From an uncultured Aliiroseovarius sp. (GTDB lineage Bacteria; Pseudomonadota; Alphaproteobacteria; Rhodobacterales; Rhodobacteraceae), in assembly GCF_947492455.1 (NCBI RefSeq), contig NZ_CANLNB010000006.1:62001-126000 (forward strand): DNA of 64,000 nucleotides, written 5' to 3'. Of the stretch, positions 50,781-59,644 are shown piece after piece. Below the pieces are notes generated by a model. It did no database searches and was not told the origin of the DNA. It saw nothing but the letters and a program-made list of their open reading frames with translations. The first letter of the stretch is position 1. Each line of letters begins with the position of its first letter. Both the position numbers and the translations under genes were made by a program.

Positions 50781-51114
50781 GCATGAATTCGCCCGCATTG
50801 AACACCAATTGGCAAAAAACAGCCCAACCGGATGCAACGCGTCTGGAGGGGTCTTGCGCGGGCCGTCGTTCATGCCAACATGATACACACGCAGAGAGCA
50901 AATCCCCGTTCTCTGCAATGGTTTGTCGAAACCATTACCCTTCCCCTTCTTCTACCCGGTTCAGTGCATTTGCCTCTGAACCGGGCCTTTTTTCACCCGG
51001 TGCAAGCCGGTCGCATGATGCCCGGCGTCGTGGGTCGCGAAAATTCGACTTGGGTACCTTGTGCAAACGGGGCAGAATGACTGCAAGAAACCACTCTGAA
51101 AGAGGCAGTCTTAC
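50781..51114 (+). other. 334-bp intergenic region with terminator
   Basis: Between the hypothetical gene and the small lipoprotein lies non-coding sequence. It contains the strong terminator at 50955-50993 and then about 120 bp that should hold the promoter of the lipoprotein gene; no clear -35/-10 pair was recognised. A plus-strand ORF of 82 codons (50832-51080) runs straight through the terminator hairpin, so I do not call it a gene, although its first 50 residues have a plausible composition. Confidence 0.55.
50955..50993 (+). terminator. Rho-independent terminator after the pccB transcript
   Basis: A 10-bp perfect stem (50955-50964 with 50976-50985), 11-nt loop and U-run of six (CCTTTTTT). 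Confidence 0.9.
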
Positions 51115-51321
51115 ATGCAGTACAAATCGCTTATCGCAGGGGCGCTTGCCTTTGCCATGCTGGCAGGATGCCAGTGGAACGACCTTGAACGCGCCGGTGT
51201 CGGTGCGGCGACAGGTGCCGTGGTCGCAAGTGCAACCAATGGCAGTGTTCTCACCGGAGCCGTCATCGGCGCAGGCGCAGGTGCGCTGTGCGACGACTTG
51301 GGCGTCGGTATCTGCAACTGA
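51115..51321 (+). CDS. Small lipoprotein with glycine-zipper motif (68 residues)
   Basis: The protein begins with a lipoprotein signal MQYKSLIAGALAFAMLAGC (lipobox LAGC, lipidated Cys19). The rest is a short glycine/alanine-rich stretch (GVGAATGAVVASATNG and GAVIGAGAGALC), the glycine-zipper pattern that helps such lipoproteins insert into or associate with membranes, as in the YMGG/OsmB-like group. Two further cysteines (LCDD, ICN) lie at the end. It has its own ribosome site (AGAGGCA) and a terminator. It is located between pccB and pccA with no evident role in propionate use. Confidence 0.8.
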   Translation: MQYKSLIAGALAFAMLAGCQWNDLERAGVGAATGAVVASATNGSVLTGAVIGAGAGALCDDLGVGICN

Positions 51322-51369
51322 TCTGAAATTCTCTGGCTCCGCTGACAGCGGATCCTCCACGCACAATCG

Positions 51370-51402
51370 GCCTGCCGAGACCTTTGGTTTCGGCGGGCTT
51401 TT
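51370..51402 (+). terminator. Rho-independent terminator after the small lipoprotein gene
   Basis: A 13-bp stem (51370-51382 with 51386-51398, including two G-U pairs), 3-nt loop and U-run TTTT, 48 bp after the stop. Confidence 0.8.
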
Positions 51403-51464
51403 CTATGTCAATCAGCGGGACACTCTGCCGTGTCGCGCCCTCACATGAATCGAAAGGACAGGAC

Positions 51465-53513
51465 ATGTTCAACAAGATCCTGATTGCGAACCGAGGCGAG
51501 ATCGCTTGCCGCGTGATCAAGACAGCCCGCAAAATGGGCATCAAGACGGTGGCAATCTATTCGGATGCCGACCGGAATGCGCTTCATGTGAAAATGGCCG
51601 ACGAAGCCGTTCACATCGGCCCGCCCCCGGCGAACCAGTCGTATATCGTCATCGACAAGGTCATGCAGGCCATCAAGGACACCGGCGCCGAGGCTGTGCA
51701 CCCCGGTTACGGCTTCCTGTCGGAAAACTCGAAATTCGCCGAGGCGCTTGAAGCCGCTGGCGTTGCCTTCGTTGGCCCACCCAAAGGCGCCATTGAAGCC
51801 ATGGGCGACAAGATCACCTCGAAAAAGATCGCTCAGGACGCCGAAGTGTCGACCGTTCCCGGTTACATGGGCCTGATCGAAGACGCGGACGAAGCCGTGA
51901 AGATCTCGAACGAGATCGGCTACCCGGTAATGATCAAAGCCTCGGCCGGTGGCGGCGGTAAAGGGATGCGGATCGCGTGGAACGACGAAGAGGCCCGCGA
52001 AGGCTTCCAGTCGTCCAAGAACGAAGCTGCCAACAGCTTTGGTGACGATCGTATCTTCATCGAGAAGTTCGTGACCCAGCCGCGTCACATCGAAATTCAG
52101 GTTCTGTGCGACGCGCATGGCAACGGCATTTATCTGAACGAACGTGAATGCTCGATCCAGCGTCGTAACCAGAAAGTTGTGGAAGAAGCCCCGTCGCCCT
52201 TCCTGGACGAAGCCACCCGTAAAGCCATGGGTGAACAGTCGGTCGCACTGGCCAAAGCCGTGGGCTATACCTCGGCCGGTACGGTGGAATTCATCGTTGA
52301 TGGCGACAAGAACTTCTACTTCCTGGAAATGAACACCCGCCTGCAGGTGGAACACCCCGTGACCGAGCTGATCACCGGTGTCGACCTTGTGGAACAGATG
52401 ATCCGCGTCGCCAATGGCGAGCCGCTGTCGATCACGCAGGACGATGTGGGCATCAATGGCTGGTCCATTGAAAACCGCGTCTACGCAGAAGACCCCTATC
52501 GTAACTTCCTGCCGTCGATCGGTCGCCTGACCCGCTATCGTCCGCCCGCAGAAATTGCGGCTGGTCCGATGCAGGCCAACGGCAAATGGGCTGATGAAGC
52601 CATCGAAGGCACCAACTTTGCAGTACGTAACGATACCGGCGTCTATGAAGGCGGCGAGATCTCGATGTACTACGACCCGATGATCGCCAAGCTGTGTACT
52701 TGGGCACCGACCCGGAACGAAGCCATCGAAGCCATGCGCAACGCGCTGGACGGGTTCGAACTGGAAGGCATCGGTCACAACCTGCCCTTCGTGTCGGCTG
52801 TGATGGATCACCCGATCTTCATGAAAGGCGAGATGACCACCGCCTTCATCGAAGAGCAGTATCCCGACGGGTTCGAAGGTGTAGAGCTGAGCACCGACGC
52901 GCTGCGTCGCATCGCTGCTTCGGCGGCTGCCATGTACCGCGTCGCTGAAATCCGCCGCACCCGTATCTCGGGCCGTATGGACAACCACGAGCGTAAAGTG
53001 GGCAAGAACTGGGTCGTGACCCTTCAGGGCGAAGAGTTCGCTGTGAAGATCAAGGCCGACAAGAAAGGCTCGACCATCAAGTTCGAAGACGGCACCAAAA
53101 TGCGCGTCTCCTCGGATTGGACGCCGGGCGACAGCCTTGCCACGCTGGACGTGGATGGCTCGCCGCTGGTGCTGAAGGTGGACAAGATCACCTCGGGCTT
53201 CCGTATGCGCTCGCGGGGTGCTGACCTGAAGGTGCATGTCCGCACCCCGCGTCAGGCTGAACTTGCCCGCTTGATGCCGGAAAAACTGCCGCCGGATACC
53301 TCGAAAATGCTGCTCTGCCCGATGCCGGGTCTGGTGGTGAAGGTCGACGTGGAAGTCGGTCAGGAAGTTCAGGAAGGTCAGGCGCTCTGCACGATCGAAG
53401 CCATGAAAATGGAGAACATCCTGCGCGCCGAGAAGAAGGGCATCGTGTCCAAGATCAACGCAGGCGCAGGCGACAGCCTTGCCGTTGACGAAGTGATCAT
53501 GGAGTTCGAATAA
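51465..53513 (+). CDS. pccA: Propionyl-CoA carboxylase alpha chain (biotin carboxylase and carrier)
   Basis: PccA carboxylates its own biotin with ATP and bicarbonate for transfer by PccB. The 682-residue protein has the biotin carboxylase domain (1-450; MFNKILIANRGEIACRV start, ATP-grasp glycine loop KASAGGGGKGMR near 165, and EMNTRLQVEHPVTE), a middle BT domain (about 460-610) and the C-terminal biotin carrier with AMKM (biotin-accepting Lys648). The frame is open upstream through the preceding terminator; the ATG at 51465 follows AAAGGACAGGAC. It has its own transcription unit with the following three genes. Confidence 0.96.
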   Translation: MFNKILIANRGEIACRVIKTARKMGIKTVAIYSDADRNALHVKMADEAVHIGPPPANQSYIVIDKVMQAIKDTGAEAVHPGYGFLSENSKFAEALEAAGVAFVGPPKGAIEAMGDKITSKKIAQDAEVSTVPGYMGLIEDADEAVKISNEIGYPVMIKASAGGGGKGMRIAWNDEEAREGFQSSKNEAANSFGDDRIFIEKFVTQPRHIEIQVLCDAHGNGIYLNERECSIQRRNQKVVEEAPSPFLDEATRKAMGEQSVALAKAVGYTSAGTVEFIVDGDKNFYFLEMNTRLQVEHPVTELITGVDLVEQMIRVANGEPLSITQDDVGINGWSIENRVYAEDPYRNFLPSIGRLTRYRPPAEIAAGPMQANGKWADEAIEGTNFAVRNDTGVYEGGEISMYYDPMIAKLCTWAPTRNEAIEAMRNALDGFELEGIGHNLPFVSAVMDHPIFMKGEMTTAFIEEQYPDGFEGVELSTDALRRIAASAAAMYRVAEIRRTRISGRMDNHERKVGKNWVVTLQGEEFAVKIKADKKGSTIKFEDGTKMRVSSDWTPGDSLATLDVDGSPLVLKVDKITSGFRMRSRGADLKVHVRTPRQAELARLMPEKLPPDTSKMLLCPMPGLVVKVDVEVGQEVQEGQALCTIEAMKMENILRAEKKGIVSKINAGAGDSLAVDEVIMEFE

Positions 53514-53514
53514 A

Positions 53515-55071
53515 ATGATCGATGCACGTCATCGTACCCTGTCAGGGGCGCCGCAGATCGCGGCGTCTCTGCTTTTGGTTTCGGGACTATATCTCATTTA
53601 CCAGTTGATGGCCTATGCCAGGGCAGGTGCGTTCGAGTTCCCCTTGGATGACGTGTACATACACCTTGCCATGTCCGAGCAGATTGCTGCAGGAGGCTAT
53701 GGCGTTAACGCAGGCGAATATACTTCGGCTGCGTCTTCTCCTTTATATCCCTTCTTGTTGGTGCCGTTCGCTGGAACCGTGGGGCAGATTTGGGTCGTGG
53801 TCCTCTGGAACATCTTCGCGATGGTCGCTGCGACGATCTTGTGGGTCCGGATCGTGTTGGATGCGGTGACCGACAAGAAATGGGCTTGGGGGCTGGCGTT
53901 GCTCGGACCGCTTGCTTTCAACCTTGCGGGTCTCACGATGGTTGCGATGGAGCATATGCTGCACGTCTTGACCGTCATGGTCGTGTTGAGGGGCATGCAG
54001 ATTTACCTGCGCGATGGGCGTGTGACCTGGCTTCTGTTCGTCGGAACGGCGCTTGGGGTTATGTTCCGGTTTGAGGGTCTTGCTGTCTCTGGTGGCGTTG
54101 CGCTTATCTTGGCGATGACGGGTCGCTGGAAAGCGGGTGGCGCGCTGTTTGCACTGTCTGCGCTGCTGGCTGGCGCTTACATGGCCTTTCTAGTGTCACT
54201 GGGCCTTGAGCCTCTTCCAAACTCGGTCATGGCCAAGATTGCTGGACCAACGGGTAGCCCCGATTTTGCGCTCGAGAATATGCTGATCAAGCTGATGGTG
54301 CAGTTGCGCAGCTATACTGCCATTGCAATGGCGGTGGTCGTGATCATCGCGGCCACGATGATGTTGCGCGTGTGGCGCTCGGCCCCTCAGACGCGGGCGG
54401 TTCTGGCGGGTTTGGTTTTTGCCGGTGTGGCGCAGCTTCTATTGGGGCAATTCGGGTATTTTCATCGCTATGAACTCTACGCGATGAGCTTTGTCTTCGG
54501 GTTGTTACTGCTCGTTGTGTTTACGCGGGATGATTTTGCCACCTTGCGCACGTTATTTCTTGTGGGTTTGCTGTTTTTGACCGGGAACTATTCGAACTGG
54601 ATGTTCAGGTATGGAACCTGGTGCACAGCAGGCATTCTGGCGCAGCACCGCAATGCCAGCACCTTTGTGAAAGACTATTGGAATAAACCCATCGCTGTGA
54701 ACGACTTGGGCTTTGTGGCCTGGGGCAATCCAAACTATGTCTTGGATCTGTGGGGGCTGGCTTCCTACAAGGCGCTCACCACCCGGATGGATACCCCGTA
54801 TGAGGGCTGGGCCGGTGACCTTACCGACGAAGCTGGTATCGACCTTGCGATTGTCTATGACCGTTGGTTCAAGGATGGGCTGGGCAAGAACTGGGTGAAA
54901 GTTGGCACGCTGCGCTACAAGTATAACATTGCCTTTTTGGGCGGACGCAGCGTGTCTTACTATGCGACGTCGCCGGAAGCCGCCCCAGAATTGCGTCGCC
55001 TGATCGCCGAGTTTGCACCCAACGTTGTCGGGCCTGCTGAGATGTGGGTCGAACCAAAGGGGCAGGAATGA
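53515..55071 (+). CDS. Polytopic membrane protein, GT-C glycosyltransferase-like
   Basis: The 518-residue protein has about nine to ten hydrophobic helices and a soluble C-terminal part (about 390-518). An acidic pair in the first periplasmic loop, LDDVYIHLAMSE (residues 44-55), is followed by GEYTSAASSPLYPF (67-80). This DDxYI...SSPLYP pattern is like the GT-C transferases (AftB-like/ArnT-like) that use polyprenyl-linked sugar donors. Codon choice is visibly less biased than in its neighbours (TTG, CTT, TTA, AGG are frequent). It lies one base after pccA and is coupled to the next gene by ATGA overlap. It looks like a later insertion into the pcc-mcm operon. Confidence 0.65.
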   Translation: MIDARHRTLSGAPQIAASLLLVSGLYLIYQLMAYARAGAFEFPLDDVYIHLAMSEQIAAGGYGVNAGEYTSAASSPLYPFLLVPFAGTVGQIWVVVLWNIFAMVAATILWVRIVLDAVTDKKWAWGLALLGPLAFNLAGLTMVAMEHMLHVLTVMVVLRGMQIYLRDGRVTWLLFVGTALGVMFRFEGLAVSGGVALILAMTGRWKAGGALFALSALLAGAYMAFLVSLGLEPLPNSVMAKIAGPTGSPDFALENMLIKLMVQLRSYTAIAMAVVVIIAATMMLRVWRSAPQTRAVLAGLVFAGVAQLLLGQFGYFHRYELYAMSFVFGLLLLVVFTRDDFATLRTLFLVGLLFLTGNYSNWMFRYGTWCTAGILAQHRNASTFVKDYWNKPIAVNDLGFVAWGNPNYVLDLWGLASYKALTTRMDTPYEGWAGDLTDEAGIDLAIVYDRWFKDGLGKNWVKVGTLRYKYNIAFLGGRSVSYYATSPEAAPELRRLIAEFAPNVVGPAEMWVEPKGQE

Positions 55072-55583
55072 TTGCCGCACGCATAGCGGCTGGGGGTGCA
55101 GTGGCCTGCCTGATCAGCCTGACCGCCTGCAACTTGCATGGCGAAGCCGATTTGCGTGCGACCCTTGGGAAATATTTCACGCTGGGCGATACGCTGTCCT
55201 TTGAAAGCAAGATGACCTGCACAGCCGCCGTGTTCCGCGCGGCGCTGAACGACGTTAAGCCCGGCATGCCGCTGGCCGCGACAAGCGTTGAAGCGCAAGA
55301 GCTGTTCCGCGCCTCGGGCAAGGCCGCTCTGCGCGCAGACGGGCAGACACCGCATGACCTGACGGATGAGATGCTGACGTCTGAAGACGGTGCCTTTGGC
55401 CGTCAGGCGCTGGCCGCTGCTGCGCTGGTCGGGAAATGCCTGTCGGATGCGGACAGCAAAGACTTCCGCCGCGCCCTAACGCGGCCCGGTGCGACCATCG
55501 CCTATGACACTGGGGTGCAGGGGGTCATGATCCTCGATCCCGTTGAACGAAAACTCTTTTTTGCCGCCGGAGATCCCCTGTGA
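55068..55583 (+). CDS. Hypothetical lipoprotein in the pccA-mcm operon
   Basis: The 171-residue protein has a lipoprotein signal (MIAARIAAGGAVACLISLTAC, lipobox SLTAC, lipid Cys21) and a mature domain of about 150 residues with two cysteines (MTCTAAVF and GKCLSDAD) that may bridge. There are no known motifs; the domain is mostly helical. The start overlaps the stop of the GT-C-like gene (ATGA), and mcm follows 58 bp later, so it is co-transcribed with propionate genes. The function is unknown. Confidence 0.7.
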   Translation: MIAARIAAGGAVACLISLTACNLHGEADLRATLGKYFTLGDTLSFESKMTCTAAVFRAALNDVKPGMPLAATSVEAQELFRASGKAALRADGQTPHDLTDEMLTSEDGAFGRQALAAAALVGKCLSDADSKDFRRALTRPGATIAYDTGVQGVMILDPVERKLFFAAGDPL

Positions 55584-55641
55584 TCCGCGGCCCGGAACCA
55601 GCCTGCGCTGAGAGGCGCATCAAGACGAAAAGGACGACAAG

Positions 55642-57768
55642 ATGAGCGACACAAAGAACTGGAAGGAACTGGCCGAGAAGGAGCTGCGCGGCCGCGCTCT
55701 GGACGACCTGACCTGGAACACGCTGGAAGGCATCGACGTCAAGCCGCTCTATACGGCAGAGGACACGGCGAACCTTGATCACATGGGCACGCTGCCCGGC
55801 TTCGGCCCATTCACCCGTGGCGTGAAGGCGACCATGTATGCGGGCCGTCCGTGGACGATCCGTCAGTATGCGGGCTTCTCGACCGCTGAAGAATCGAACG
55901 CTTTCTACCGCCGCAACCTTGCCGCTGGTCAGCAGGGTGTCTCGGTCGCCTTCGACCTTGCCACCCACCGTGGCTACGACTCGGATCACCCGCGCGTTGT
56001 GGGTGACGTTGGTAAAGCTGGTGTGGCGATTGATAGCGTCGAAGACATGAAGATCCTGTTCGACGGCATTCCGCTCGATAAGGTCTCGGTCTCGATGACG
56101 ATGAACGGCGCGGTGATCCCGATTCTTGCGAACTTCATCGTCGCCGGTGAAGAACAGGGCCACGACAAGTCGCTGCTGGCCGGCACCATTCAGAACGACA
56201 TTCTGAAAGAATTCATGGTGCGCAACACCTATATCTACCCGCCTGAACCGTCGATGAAGATCATCTCGGACATCATCGAATACACGTCCAACGAGATGCC
56301 GAAATTCAACTCGATCTCGATTTCCGGCTATCACATGCAGGAAGCGGGCGCGAACCTGGTGCAGGAACTGGCCTATACGCTGGCTGACGGTCGCGAATAT
56401 GTACGTGCCGCGATTGAAGCCGGCATGGACGTGGACAAGTTCGCAGGTCGCCTGAGCTTCTTCTTCGCCATCGGTATGAACTTCTTCATGGAAGCCGCAA
56501 AACTGCGCGCCGCGCGTACCCTGTGGCACCGCGTGATGACCGAGTTCGGCGCGAAGTCGGAACGCTCGAAAATGCTGCGCACCCACTGCCAGACTTCGGG
56601 CGTGTCGTTGCAAGAACAGGATCCCTATAACAACGTGATCCGCACCGCGTACGAAGCCATGTCGGCTGCCCTTGGCGGCACCCAGTCGTTGCACACCAAC
56701 GCTTTGGATGAAGCGATTGCGCTGCCCACCGACTTCTCGGCCCGTATCGCACGTAACACCCAGATCATCCTGCAGGAAGAAACCGGCGTGACCAACGTGG
56801 TCGATCCGTTGGCGGGCTCTTACTATGTGGAAAGCCTGACCGACGAGCTGATCAACAAGGCTTGGGAGTTGATGGAAGAGGTCGAAAGCATGGGTGGGAT
56901 GACCAAGGCTGTGGCCTCGGGCATGCCGAAACTGCGGATCGAGGAATCGGCCGCCAAGCGTCAGGCCATGATCGACAAAGGTGACGAAGTCATCGTTGGC
57001 GTGAACAAGTACAAGCTGGCTGAAGAAGACCAGATCGACATTCTGGACGTGGACAACATGGCCGTGCGTGACAGCCAGATCGCCCGCCTTGAAAACATCC
57101 GCGCAACCCGCGACGCAGCTGCGTGCGAGGCCGCTTTGGCCGAGCTGACCCGCCGCGCCAAGGAAGGTGGTAACCTTCTCGAGGCTGCCGTCGAAGCCGC
57201 GCGTGCGCGCGCATCCGTAGGAGAGATCTCGATGGCTATGGAAGAAGAGTTCGGCCGTCACCGCGCCGAAGTGAAAACGCTGGCTGGCGTCTATGGCGCG
57301 GCTTACGAAGGCGACGAAGGCTTTGCGGCCATTCAGAAATCGGTCGAAGACTTCGCCGAGGCCGAAGGCCGCCGCCCGCGTATGCTGGTGGTGAAGATGG
57401 GGCAGGACGGTCACGACCGTGGCGCCAAGGTCATCGCGACCGCCTTTGCCGACATCGGCTTTGACGTGGACGTAGGACCGCTGTTCCAGACCCCGGACGA
57501 AGCTGCTCAGGACGCCATCGACAATGACGTGCACATCGTGGGGATTTCCTCGCAGGCGGCGGGTCACAAGACGCTGGCCCCGCAACTGGTGCAGGCTTTG
57601 AAAGAGCAGGGCGCCGAGGATATCATCGTGATCTGTGGCGGTGTTATCCCGCAGCAGGACTATGACTTCTTGTATGAAAATGGCGTGAAAGCCATCTTCG
57701 GCCCGGGCACCAACATCCCCGAAGCGGCTCAGGACATCCTGAAGCTGGTGCGCGAAGCCCGCAGCTAA
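55642..57768 (+). CDS. mcm: Methylmalonyl-CoA mutase
   Basis: The adenosylcobalamin enzyme converts (R)-methylmalonyl-CoA to succinyl-CoA, the last step of propionate entry to the TCA cycle. The 708-residue protein combines the N-terminal TIM-barrel ([20 protein letters not shown] substrate region near 74-93) and C-terminal cobalamin-binding domain with the DxHxxG-type motif DGHDRG at 589-594 (His591 is the lower cobalt ligand). It is full-length and homodimeric in type. Methylmalonyl-CoA epimerase is not next to it; the following VOC gene is a different subfamily. Confidence 0.97.
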   Translation: MSDTKNWKELAEKELRGRALDDLTWNTLEGIDVKPLYTAEDTANLDHMGTLPGFGPFTRGVKATMYAGRPWTIRQYAGFSTAEESNAFYRRNLAAGQQGVSVAFDLATHRGYDSDHPRVVGDVGKAGVAIDSVEDMKILFDGIPLDKVSVSMTMNGAVIPILANFIVAGEEQGHDKSLLAGTIQNDILKEFMVRNTYIYPPEPSMKIISDIIEYTSNEMPKFNSISISGYHMQEAGANLVQELAYTLADGREYVRAAIEAGMDVDKFAGRLSFFFAIGMNFFMEAAKLRAARTLWHRVMTEFGAKSERSKMLRTHCQTSGVSLQEQDPYNNVIRTAYEAMSAALGGTQSLHTNALDEAIALPTDFSARIARNTQIILQEETGVTNVVDPLAGSYYVESLTDELINKAWELMEEVESMGGMTKAVASGMPKLRIEESAAKRQAMIDKGDEVIVGVNKYKLAEEDQIDILDVDNMAVRDSQIARLENIRATRDAAACEAALAELTRRAKEGGNLLEAAVEAARARASVGEISMAMEEEFGRHRAEVKTLAGVYGAAYEGDEGFAAIQKSVEDFAEAEGRRPRMLVVKMGQDGHDRGAKVIATAFADIGFDVDVGPLFQTPDEAAQDAIDNDVHIVGISSQAAGHKTLAPQLVQALKEQGAEDIIVICGGVIPQQDYDFLYENGVKAIFGPGTNIPEAAQDILKLVREARS

Positions 57769-57786
57769 AGCGCAAAAACACTTGCG

Positions 57787-57808
57787 GCTGGCGGCGTTTC
57801 CCGCCAGC
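57787..57808 (+). terminator. Weak hairpin after mcm
   Basis: An 8-bp perfect stem (57787-57794 with 57801-57808) lies 18 bp past the mcm stop, but the following sequence TTCAACCC is a poor U-run. It may mark partial termination or mRNA protection. Confidence 0.45.
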
Positions 57809-57836
57809 TTCAACCCAGACCATCGAAGGGAACGAA

Positions 57837-58451
57837 ATGGCTCTGGGAGAAGTCGATCATCTTGTGGTGTCCTCCGCGACCCTGTCAGAAGGCGTTGCGT
57901 ATATCGAGGACCTGCTTGGGGTGTCCATGTCGGAGGGAGGAGACCATCCGCTCATGGGCACCCACAATGCCCTTCTGTCCCTTGGCCCAGCCACCTATCT
58001 GGAAGTGATTGCCGTCAATCCTGACGCCGATGCGCCCGATCATGCGCGCTGGTTCGATCTGGACTATTTCACCGGCCCTGCACGGCTGACCAACTGGGCA
58101 TTGCGGGTGCCGGATCTGCATCAGGCGCTTTTACGTGCGCCCGATGGGTCGGGGGATGAGTTGCAGATGTCCCGCGGCGATCTGCGCTGGGATATGGCCG
58201 TGCCCTCTGATGGGCGGTTGCCATTTGCGGGCTGCGCGCCGGGGCTTTTGTCATGGCGGGGCGACATGCCTGCGCCGCGATTGCCCGATCACGGGCTGCG
58301 ACTGGCCGCGCTGGAAATCACCCACCCCGAGGCTGAGGCGCTGCGCGTGGCCTTGCATCCGCTGGTCGAAGACACGAGGATCTCGGTCCATTCGGGCGCG
58401 CCGGGAGTTGTCGCATGGATCGACACGCCCTCTGGGCTGGTCCAGCTATGA
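57837..58451 (+). CDS. VOC-family protein (Glyoxalase_3-like)
   Basis: The 204-residue protein begins MALGEVDHLVVSSATLSEGVAYIEDLLGV, has the second block TYLEVIAVNPDADAP and a longer C-terminal half than ordinary glyoxalases, as in the Glyoxalase_3 (PF13468) group. Metal-ligand candidates are His8 and Glu61, but activity is unproven. It is not the small methylmalonyl-CoA epimerase type, despite lying after mcm. It overlaps the GNAT gene by 4 bp (ATGA), so both are translated together. Confidence 0.82.
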   Translation: MALGEVDHLVVSSATLSEGVAYIEDLLGVSMSEGGDHPLMGTHNALLSLGPATYLEVIAVNPDADAPDHARWFDLDYFTGPARLTNWALRVPDLHQALLRAPDGSGDELQMSRGDLRWDMAVPSDGRLPFAGCAPGLLSWRGDMPAPRLPDHGLRLAALEITHPEAEALRVALHPLVEDTRISVHSGAPGVVAWIDTPSGLVQL

Positions 58452-58924
58452 TCATCCGCGCTGCCTCTCTGGTCGATGCGCACGCGATCCAAGAACTGTG
58501 GAACCTCGCCATTCGCGAGACCTTGATCACGTTTAATTCGGTCCCGAAAACGCTGCTGGATGTTGAGAACGCCATTGAAACCGCCAAGTGTATGCTGGTC
58601 GCCGAGGACGACGGCGAGGTGATCGGCTATGCCAGCTTCGACCAGTTCCGCGCCGGGATCGGCTATGCCCACACCGCTGAACACTCGATCATGCTGGCCC
58701 CGCAGGCCCGGGGCCGCGGGGCAGGGCGGGCCTTGATGGATCGGATCGAGGCCGAGGCGCGTGCGCAAGGGTTTCATTCGCTAATTGCCGGGGTATCGGG
58801 TTCAAATCCGATGGGCGAACCGTTTCACGCGGCGATGGGCTATAAGACTGTTGGGGTCGTCCCAGAGGCCGGGCGCAAGTTCGATCAGTGGCATGATCTT
58901 GTGCTGATGCAGAAAGTCCTGTGA
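58448..58924 (+). CDS. GNAT-family N-acetyltransferase (phosphinothricin acetyltransferase-like)
   Basis: The 158-residue protein has the acetyl-CoA motif QARGRGAGRALMD (near residues 89-101), in which the R/QxxGxG/A loop is preserved. It begins MIIRAASLVDAHAIQELWN and ends with the RKFDQWHDLVLMQ segment typical of the Pat/MddA group, which acetylates phosphinothricin, methionine sulfone or similar small amines. The substrate is not known. The frame extends 11 codons upstream inside the VOC gene; the overlapping ATG at 58448 is the start. Confidence 0.87.
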   Translation: MIIRAASLVDAHAIQELWNLAIRETLITFNSVPKTLLDVENAIETAKCMLVAEDDGEVIGYASFDQFRAGIGYAHTAEHSIMLAPQARGRGAGRALMDRIEAEARAQGFHSLIAGVSGSNPMGEPFHAAMGYKTVGVVPEAGRKFDQWHDLVLMQKVL

Positions 58925-58954
58925 CCCGGTCGCGAAAGCCGCTAACACTGCCTT

Positions 58955-59635
58955 ATGTCTATCTGGTCCCGTATCTCCGACGCGCTGTCCGCGCTTGCCA
59001 AGGGCGAAAGCCTGTCAGACGTGTTCTCGCATCTGCGCACGCCGCCGGAACGCTCGGCGGGTTTTGCGATTGCTGTGATTGCGCTGGGCGCGAAGATGGC
59101 CAAAGCGGATGGACAGGTGACGCGGGACGAGGTCTCGGCCTTTCGCGAGGTCTTCACCATCCCGCAATCGGAAGAAAAGAATGCGGCTCGTCTGTTCAAT
59201 CTGGCGCGCACGGATGTCGCCGGGTTTGAACTGTACGCCCAGCGGGTTGCGGCGATGTTTGGCCCCGACGACCCGGCCCTATGCGACTTGATGGAAGGTC
59301 TGTTCCACATCGCGCTGGCCGATGGTGAATATCACCCCGGCGAAAACGCCTATCTGGAAGAGGTCGCGCGGATTTTCGGGATGCCCGAGGAACGGTTCGC
59401 CGCCCTGCGCTCGCGCATGGTGCCGGATGAACATCCCGACCCCTATCAGGTGCTTGGCGTGACACGCGACACTCCGCTGGATCAAATCCGCAAGGTCTGG
59501 CGCAACGAGGTGCGCGAAAGCCATCCCGACCGGATGATCGCCCGTGGCGTTCCCGAGGAAGCCATCAAACTTGCCGAAAAGCGCCTGATCGCCGTTAATC
59601 GCGCCTGGGACGAGATCAACGCAGGGCAAGGGTAG
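58955..59635 (+). CDS. TerB-like and J-domain protein (DjlA-like)
   Basis: The 226-residue protein has an acidic TerB-type helical domain (about 35-150; IALGAKMAKADGQVTRDEV, and GLFHIALADGEYHPGE, both metal-loop-like) and a C-terminal J domain (about 160-226) with the HPD motif at 190-192 (RESHPDRMI). J domains activate DnaK. No membrane anchor is visible, unlike E. coli DjlA. It starts 30 bp after the GNAT gene. The role is probably in DnaK-dependent maintenance; the client is unknown. Confidence 0.9.
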   Translation: MSIWSRISDALSALAKGESLSDVFSHLRTPPERSAGFAIAVIALGAKMAKADGQVTRDEVSAFREVFTIPQSEEKNAARLFNLARTDVAGFELYAQRVAAMFGPDDPALCDLMEGLFHIALADGEYHPGENAYLEEVARIFGMPEERFAALRSRMVPDEHPDPYQVLGVTRDTPLDQIRKVWRNEVRESHPDRMIARGVPEEAIKLAEKRLIAVNRAWDEINAGQG

Positions 59636-59644
59636 GGCGGGCTG

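Noticed and set aside
50832-51080. An 82-codon ORF starting MQRVWRGLARAVVHANM
   Set aside because: The composition looks plausible, but it includes a 10-bp terminator stem with a U-run of six and has no ribosome site. Left as undecided non-coding.
50783-51448. A 221-codon ORF between pccB and pccA
   Set aside because: It runs through two strong terminators and overlaps, in another frame, the convincing lipoprotein gene at 51115-51321. Its composition (Ser, Arg, Thr rich) is that of non-coding sequence.
58799-58809. A GGTTCAAATCC string like a tRNA T-arm
   Set aside because: It is inside the GNAT acetyltransferase coding sequence, and no acceptor or anticodon arms can be formed around it.
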